From Przewalskia tangutica (Eukaryota; Streptophyta; Magnoliopsida; Solanales; Solanaceae): a stretch of DNA of 64,000 bases. How positions within the stretch are numbered: the stretch's first letter is position 1; each line of letters opens with the position of its first letter. Shown one piece after another: positions 57,742 through 64,000 of the stretch. The notes under the pieces were generated by a model that saw only the letters and a program-made list of their open reading frames with translations, did no database searches and had not been told where the DNA came from. The stretch spans positions 992,001 through 1,056,000 of the forward strand of contig JAQGDG010000047.1 of the NCBI GenBank assembly GCA_029844215.1. The letters are read 5' to 3'. Both the position numbers and the translations under genes were made by a program.

Positions 57742-60496
57742 TGCTACGCACTGCACTTCAGGCCGCATCGTGCCCTACCCGCACCCTTACGGTATACGCC
57801 GAGATAATCAACAGAACATACATGAAACCTATAAAATAAAACAACAGTATAAACAACAAAGTTAGCCTATGGCTACCTTCCCGACATATATATACAATCA
57901 AGCAATGGCTTCCTTTCCTTACAAACCGATCAACAATATGTGACTACTGCACTTCAAGAGTTTTAACATAACTCGTGGCGGACAGGCCCCGCCATACCCC
58001 TGAATAAACATGAATCTACAACCTCGTGAAACTGCATCAAGAGATAAGCCTCGAGCAAATGGAGCTTTTTCCCAAAAACTGAACTGAGATCCTAAGAGCA
58101 AGGATCACCAACATGTGTACCTAATACCTGCGGGCATGAACGCAGCCCCCCGAAGGGGGTCAGTACAACAGGTACCGAATATGGAACGGAAGTAAGGTAC
58201 AACAATTAAAACATATCTGTATAAAAGCATGACAGAGGTAAGTGTAAAAGAAGTAAATACCTGAACCTACCATGTCATTACCATCTCGTGAACTTAATCG
58301 TACCTTATTATCTTTTCCCATTTTTCAATAAAGGTTATAGCCACATTCTTACGTACATACTTATGAAAAATCATCAAGTTCACTACCATATAACTTACTT
58401 ACCTTACATAACCTAACCCGACCTTTACGAGGACGCTATACCGCCTTACCAACTGGGACGCGATAAAGTCACCTAGTCTGCCCATAAAGGTATACTGCCC
58501 GTCCCATTTCTGGGACGCGATAATGTCATATATTCTGCCCAAAAAGGTATATCGCCGACCCATTTCGACGCGATAATGTCATATAGTCCGCCCATAAAGG
58601 TATATCGCCGCCATTTCTGGGACGCGATAATGTCATATAGTCTGCCCATAAAGGTATACTGCCCGGCCCATTTCTGGGACGCAATAAAGTCACCTAATCT
58701 GCCCATAAAGGTATACTGCCCGGCCCATTTCTGGGACGCGATAATGTCATATAAAATCCGGGAATTTAACCCAAAGTACTACGCACCTCTACTCCTTTAG
58801 AAAGACTTTTTTTCAAATACAACTTCCCAGATACTAACAACTATAGTATCAAGTCATATCTACCTTTCAAGACAAGTCACAATACCTTTTTAGAAATACA
58901 ATTACCAGCTTCTAAATCAAGTGACTTCTTCTAAAAAATCTTAAGCAATTGGTACCTTTAAAACAATTTGCCCTTCTTTATTTCAAATCATTTCTTTGCT
59001 TACATTACTGGAGAAAACCATTCTTTTAGTCTTCCATAAAGTTGTTATAACCAACTTCCCATAAAGCCGTTATAACTCTTTATGTCTTAGACAAATTCAT
59101 TTCCTTTTATAACCAAGAGACTTATACTTTTAAATCGAATTTCATAGCTTTCAAAATACTTCAAGTCTCTTAACTTTTAAGAAAACAAGTTTCTTAACTT
59201 TAGAAATCAAGTCTTTCCAAATCAAATATTTTATACTTTTAAATCAATTCATTTCTTCCTTTAAGAATCAAGTCCCATAACTTAAAGAAAATAAAGTCTA
59301 TACTTTGGTGCGTTGTGAATAAGTTATACTTATTTATATCGATCTTAATCAAGTAGCCATGATCTAGAAAATGTAATACAATTTTGTCTTATCTTAGCTT
59401 CTATGCAGATGAAGAATTCTACTTGTTTTAATATAATTCATTGTCATTACATTTTCCTTTATTAACGCTGCAATGGCTTGTTCGATACTTATTCTCATTC
59501 GTGCCGTAAATTAGCCAAGTCAACTCGACTCCAAATACTTCCTAACGACTCTTACCAATATCCCCCATAAGACTTGGTAAGAACTTAGGATTTCTTAGGC
59601 GTAGCTTTTACATAGAGTAAATCAACATAATTACCTCTTAACTTCTAAGAGTAGAAGGAATCATGAAATACTACTACATGTATATTTCATACATAGAATC
59701 ATGCCAAAGGAAGGAAGAGGTTCATATACCTCATGACGACATCGACAAGTAGCAAAATGCTCCAAAGTATTTCAACCTTGATAGCTATTCCACCTCCAAG
59801 TAGATACGCTATACTTAGTACTTCAACCTATAATGGCCACAATACGTCCATTAACTTCTTACTTCAAACGAGAATATTCTAAGTGCTAAGTCACTAATTT
59901 CTACGGAAATCTGACAAAGACTTCCTTTGTTTCTACATACTTTGCCACCTTTTTCAAGGCCGAATTCAATAACCAAACACGCCACATTTAAGGCCCAATC
60001 AATGCAACCAACAATAGGGGATTACACGCCTACTAGACGTGTAAAATTCCGCCCCACAATAGATATACAACTAATACAAACTACTAGCCCAATTTCGGCC
60101 ACATTGAGTACAATAACACCAATTTTTATCCAATTTCCTTTTCAATCCGAATTGTTAGTATAACATGATATCAAGTCGCAATTGATTATAACTACTATAA
60201 TCTTCAAGTAAGTAACATGCGACGATTCTAAATACTACCAACTTGTAATCCAACTTCAAATGGATAATATGCCATTTCAGATTTTAGGCTACAACAATCC
60301 ATAATACTTAAGAAACTTCAACACATATACTTCATGCTAGCAAATGTGTAAAACTAACAACAATACATAATCTTGTAACACTTTTAAGAGACAAGATTAT
60401 ACCTCAACGAATCCTAATCCAACTCCAAATCTGAAGTCGCTCCTTAGCAACTTAGAGCCTCTTTAAGACACTTCAATCCGCTTCTTGAGACCCTTA
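57742..60496 (-). repeat. E9: minus-strand LTR (left part) inserted in E1 3' LTR
   Basis: Starts with a damaged terminus (tgctacgcactgcacttcagg, then cgtgccctacccgcaccctta) and runs 2.75 kb leftward-reading. It contains a minisatellite, the conserved module (59034-59084) and sequence homologous to the E1 LTR in inverted orientation. It is interrupted at 60496 by E10; the rest lies beyond the window. Whether it is a solo LTR or part of a full element cannot be seen. Confidence 0.75.
58450..58760 (-). repeat. Minisatellite in E9 LTR, about 6 x 54-58 bp
   Basis: Units built on gggacgcgataatgtcatat, then a 'tctgcccataaaggtatac' half and a gcccggcccatttct tail. Starts near 58454, 58512, 58567, 58619, 58677 and 58735. 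Its sequence is unlike the minisatellites of E2, E4 or E7. Confidence 0.82.
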
Positions 60497-62909
60497 TGTC
60501 ACGACCCATTCCGGGGCCCGTGACTGGTGCCTTACCGGGGCACCCAAGTAGTCATACATCAGAGTAATCAGCGGAATATAAAACAAGACATGAAACAGTT
60601 TATAAAATAAGACACAGTTTATGTGAACAAACGTCGCCTTTCGGCATATATATATATAAACAGGGTTTAGCAGTTACATCCGACACTGCATAAATACGAC
60701 TACATGCACTTAAGGAAATATACAACTATGGACAGTGGCCCGCCATACCCCGATCAGACAAAACTATCTACAACAGGAGATCATACCCAAAAGTAGAGCC
60801 TCCGAAAGACGGAGCTCCCGACACCAACGTAGATCCTAAGGATGTGGATCTAACACTGCCAGCTTTACCGCAGATGACAACGCAGCCTCAAGGAGGTCGA
60901 TAACAGTACTAAGTATGTGAAATCAGAAAGTACTTAAATGAAATCATAACACTTTAAAACCAATTTTACAAATATGCACGAAACAACAAATGTAATCGCA
61001 CATAGTGCCATATCATAAACAAGAGCAATAATAGTAATCGTAATAGGTCTTTTCTAGGCCGCGAATGATCGGGCAGGCCACTCGCCCATATTATCATTCC
61101 GCAGCCTAACTCGACTCCGAGTCCGCATAGGCCACTCACATAGGCCCGCATGCAGGTATAACCCCGCATCGAGGGTAGCTACCTCGCAACGCCCCGACTC
61201 GCTGTCCGCATGGCCACATAGATCGCATGAGGCATAACCCCGCATACTAACTCCGAACTCGTAGTTCGCATAGGCCCCCGACTGCATGAGGTATTCTCGA
61301 ATCACGGTCCTGCATCACCGAAGTCTACCCCGCATCGGAGGCATCTTAACCCCTGTGATCATCTCAAGAGGCGAGTGATATAGTACTAACACAACAAATT
61401 ATAGTTCAAACAACATAAGCATAAGTAAGACCGACTCTTTACACAAACGTTACAAGATACTAACTCATAGCATCACAATATGTCTACTCACCAAAACCAT
61501 CTTATTATACCTTTCAAATCAATACAAGTCTTTTATAAAACACATAAGTAAACTGCCTTTTTATAAAACTTAAGCCGTTATACTTAACTTCCCATAAAGC
61601 TAGTATAACCCTTAAGCTTCTTGTTTTAAAAACAACTATTCTTCTTCTTTCAAAACGTGTTATAATTCTTTTGAAAGACTTTAAGATCTTTTATTATTCA
61701 AAGCTTAAGTCGCAAGACATTGCCGTAAGTATTATTCAGCTTAAGTCGAAAGACATTGCCGTAGTTATTATTCGCTTAACACATGTACGCCTACCGCATA
61801 TATATATATTTAAAATATCATGCTTCAGGAAGAATCACATACCTTCTCGACGAAATCCACCTGCCAAGTCGAATATGTCGCGCGCAGAGAATCAGCCTAT
61901 AATAGTCACAGACATCTATCAAAGTCTAGACTACTCTGTAGGTCATTCTAAACAGAGGGTTCACAATTCTACGGAAAGTCGGGCAAAGACTTCCTACCCA
62001 ATGAGCTATATAAGTTCATCAGAAAACAAATTCTATGTAAGTATAGTTCAATTATTCTTCTTTAAACCCTTCTAATCGTGATAATACCAATTCTATTCAG
62101 AATATTCTTCTAAGTATTTAATACTTATTCTTATACTTCTACAAAGATGCATTCTCTAATACAAAAGAGGGTTAGGATTATTTACCTGGTAAGCCCAATA
62201 ATATCCTAGATAAAAGTCACCGAGCAAGGTTTAGCTCCTAAGTTGTACGCCCCAGAGTCTAAGAAAACCTGAAGTTCTTCACAACTTCTACTAAGGACTA
62301 AGGGATTTGGGCTAGGTATTTTGGGCATTATAACAATACTAGAAGGCAACTTTTCTACCAAGGGGGTAGATTTCGGCTAGGCTAGGGGTTGCCTCGCCAA
62401 GCTCACTCAAAGCAAAGGTTGGACTAAAAGGCTACAAGTGAGAGGAAGGATTTTCAAGACTTGAATGGAATTTGTGGATGAAGAACTCTTCATCTTAAGC
62501 GGGTATTTATAGGTCGAAGTGGCCAACCAAGGCCAAGATGATGCCAAGTGCAAGGCAAGTGTAGGGTGAAGATTTGTGCAAGTGTCCATACACAAAATAT
62601 CCTACCAACTCCTTGACTTGTGCAAAGGCACAAAAACGTACACACTTTGTCCAATTCGGCCCAACGGACGATTTCAAGTCCATCAATCGAGGGTGACAAG
62701 TGTCGCCTCCCGCTGGCCCAAAATGTTTCGCCTCTCTAAAAATCCGCAAAAATTAGAAATGGCATAGCCGAATTTACCCTACGAAAGTCGTGGAAACGCT
62801 TCGCCTGAAACTATTCTTTTAGCGAGTTGTGCACAATTTTCAACTCGCCTAACTTTAACTAAACTTTGACGACGCCTCACGCACATACTCCCGAAATACG
62901 GGTATAACA
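60497..62909 (-). repeat. E10 3' LTR
   Basis: A 2413 bp LTR: start TGTCACGACCCATTCCGG, CG-rich repetitive zone 61080-61340, conserved-module variant 61570-61610, TATA box 62504-62511, end cgggtataaca. Confidence 0.88.
62504..62511 (-). promoter_or_regulatory. E10 3' LTR TATA box
   Basis: TATAAATA on the minus strand. The GATGAAGA-AC-TCTTCATC palindrome is at about 62478-62495, identical to that of E6. Confidence 0.62.
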
Positions 62910-62942
62910 TTCTCCTCCTTAGAAACATTCATCCCAATGTTC
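62910..62942 (-). other. E10 polypurine tract
   Basis: Reverse complement ends ttctaaggaggagaa. The upstream hairpin arms are damaged (aacattgggatgaatgtt). Confidence 0.7.
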
Positions 62943-63059
62943 CTTCACAAGACGCTTATCGATAAAGCTTAAACAATGGTGTTGCCACACATGGCCACAA
63001 AACAACACTTAGGCATAAACGATAATGAAGATTTACGAGTAGGAAAGTGAATTACCTGG

Positions 63060-64000
63060 AGGTGTGGGGAATAGGTGAGGATACTTATGCCTCATGTCTT
63101 CCTCGGCTTCCCATGTCATCTCCTCCCCGAGCTCGCTCCGCCACAAGACTTTGACGGCCACGCCCTTCGTCCGCAGACGCCTAACTCGACGCATCGACTA
63201 TCGCTATGGAATCTCCTCATACGATAACCCTCCACACTGGACATCGCCAACGGTGTACCCTAGATGGATCCCCGATACATCTCCTCAAAGATAGATACGT
63301 GAAAACCGGATGACCGCTTCCAGATCGGACGGCAGATTCAACTCATAGTAACCTTGCCTACCTCGCGACATATGAAACGCCCAACGTACTTGGGCCGAAG
63401 CCTTCTTCCCGAATCTCATCACACCCTTCATGGGTGACACCTTTAGGAAAACCCAATCATGAACTCAACTCAAGATGCCGACGACGATGATCTGTGATAT
63501 GACTTCGCCGACTCGAGCCGCCAATAGCCGCCTTGATAAGCTTCACCTTATCCATCGCTCGCTGCACCAAATCTGGTCCTACTAATCGCACTCGCCACAT
63601 CGAACCAGCCTATAGGCGATCCGCACTTCCTCCCATACAAGGCCTCATAAGGCGACATCTGAATACCGGAGTGGTAGCTATTATTATACGCGAACTCAAC
63701 TAGAGGCAAATGATCCTCCCAACTACCATCGGTCAATAACACAAAGCTCGCAAAGATATCCTCAAGAGTCCGATAGTGCGCTCGCCGTCCGCCTGTCGCA
63801 GGATGAAATGCAGACTCGTGCTCACTCGCTGCCCCTAAACTCCTCCGAAGGACTCCGGTTAGCCGTAAATCGGGCTCCTCTGCCTGATATGATCGGTAGG
63901 ACTCATGCACCGACGATCTCTGATGTAAAGTCTAGCATAATCCTCACCTAAAAGTCGCCCCGACGGAAGAAAGTGGGCTGATTTCACCACAACGATAACC
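63060..64000 (-). pseudogene. pol: E10 integrase and chromodomain, partial
   Basis: Reading from the window end leftward: KSAHFLPV near 63985-63960 with a small deletion just before it that removes DRLT; then WEDHLPLVEFAYNNSYHSG (63730-63670), PYEALYGRKCGSPIGWFDV (63650-63590), a decayed GPY region, and the chromodomain (YEEIP...LRTKGV/VKVLWR-type) at about 63230-63110. It parallels E5 closely. The 120-codon frame 63548-63910 carries the best-preserved stretch. RT, RNase H, protease and gag should lie to the right of the window. Confidence 0.8.

Larger units (their letters stand above)
60497..64000 (-). mobile_element. E10: chromovirus LTR retrotransposon, truncated by window edge
   Basis: 3' LTR 60497-62909, PPT 62910, then chromodomain and integrase running to the window end. 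It is the same subfamily as E5/E6 (TGTTATACC-type end, integrase very similar to E5). It inserted in E9 after gaccctta, within 4 bp of the position homologous to the E6 insertion in E5. The presumed duplication cctta has only its left copy in the window. Confidence 0.85.

Overview
The window is plant nuclear repeat DNA, probably from a eudicot with a large, transposon-rich genome. Some details hint at an asterid, but that is a guess. I see no host gene, rRNA, tRNA gene or CRISPR array. Essentially every base can be assigned to Ty3/gypsy LTR retrotransposons of the chromovirus type (Tekay/Del-like). The support is: long LTRs of 2.2-3.5 kb with TG...CA ends; a primer-binding site matching the 3' end of initiator tRNA-Met (TGGTATCAGAGC, often with one base missing); a gag-protease-RT-RNase H-integrase-chromodomain order; and the pre-polypurine block AACATTCG..CGAATGTT.

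The layout is a set of nested insertions; E1-E10 are my labels. E1 is an old plus-strand host element (pol relics 4444-5393 and 46142-46690, 3' LTR from 46806). Its RNase H region carries a plus-strand LTR (E2, 2035-4443), which is itself broken by a minus-strand LTR (E3, 1-2034). Inside E1's integrase sits E4 (5394-46141, minus, TSD aaacc). Inside E4's LTR sits E5 (6026-37661, minus, TSD catgt). Inside E5's LTR sits E6 (7734-29998, minus, TSD agaag). Inside E6's LTR sits E7 (9626-22526, plus), an LTR-internal-LTR-internal-LTR array. E1's 3' LTR is hit again by E8 (47898-57398, minus) and by a minus LTR E9 (57742-60496), which is in turn hit by E10 (60497 to beyond the window end, minus).

E5, E6 and E10 belong to the pol-bearing branch. 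E4 keeps gag only. E8 keeps gag plus an integrase relic. E7 has about 1.19 kb of non-coding internal DNA. E4, E7 and E8 share a non-coding block just upstream of the polypurine tract and look like non-autonomous passengers that would need Gag/Pol from relatives of E5/E6.

No reading frame is intact. Many frame breaks are one- or two-base losses at CAG/CTG and short homopolymers that differ between the two LTRs of a single element. This could be decay, but it looks like consensus error in a heavily CHG-methylated region, so pseudogene calls and LTR ages should be treated with care.
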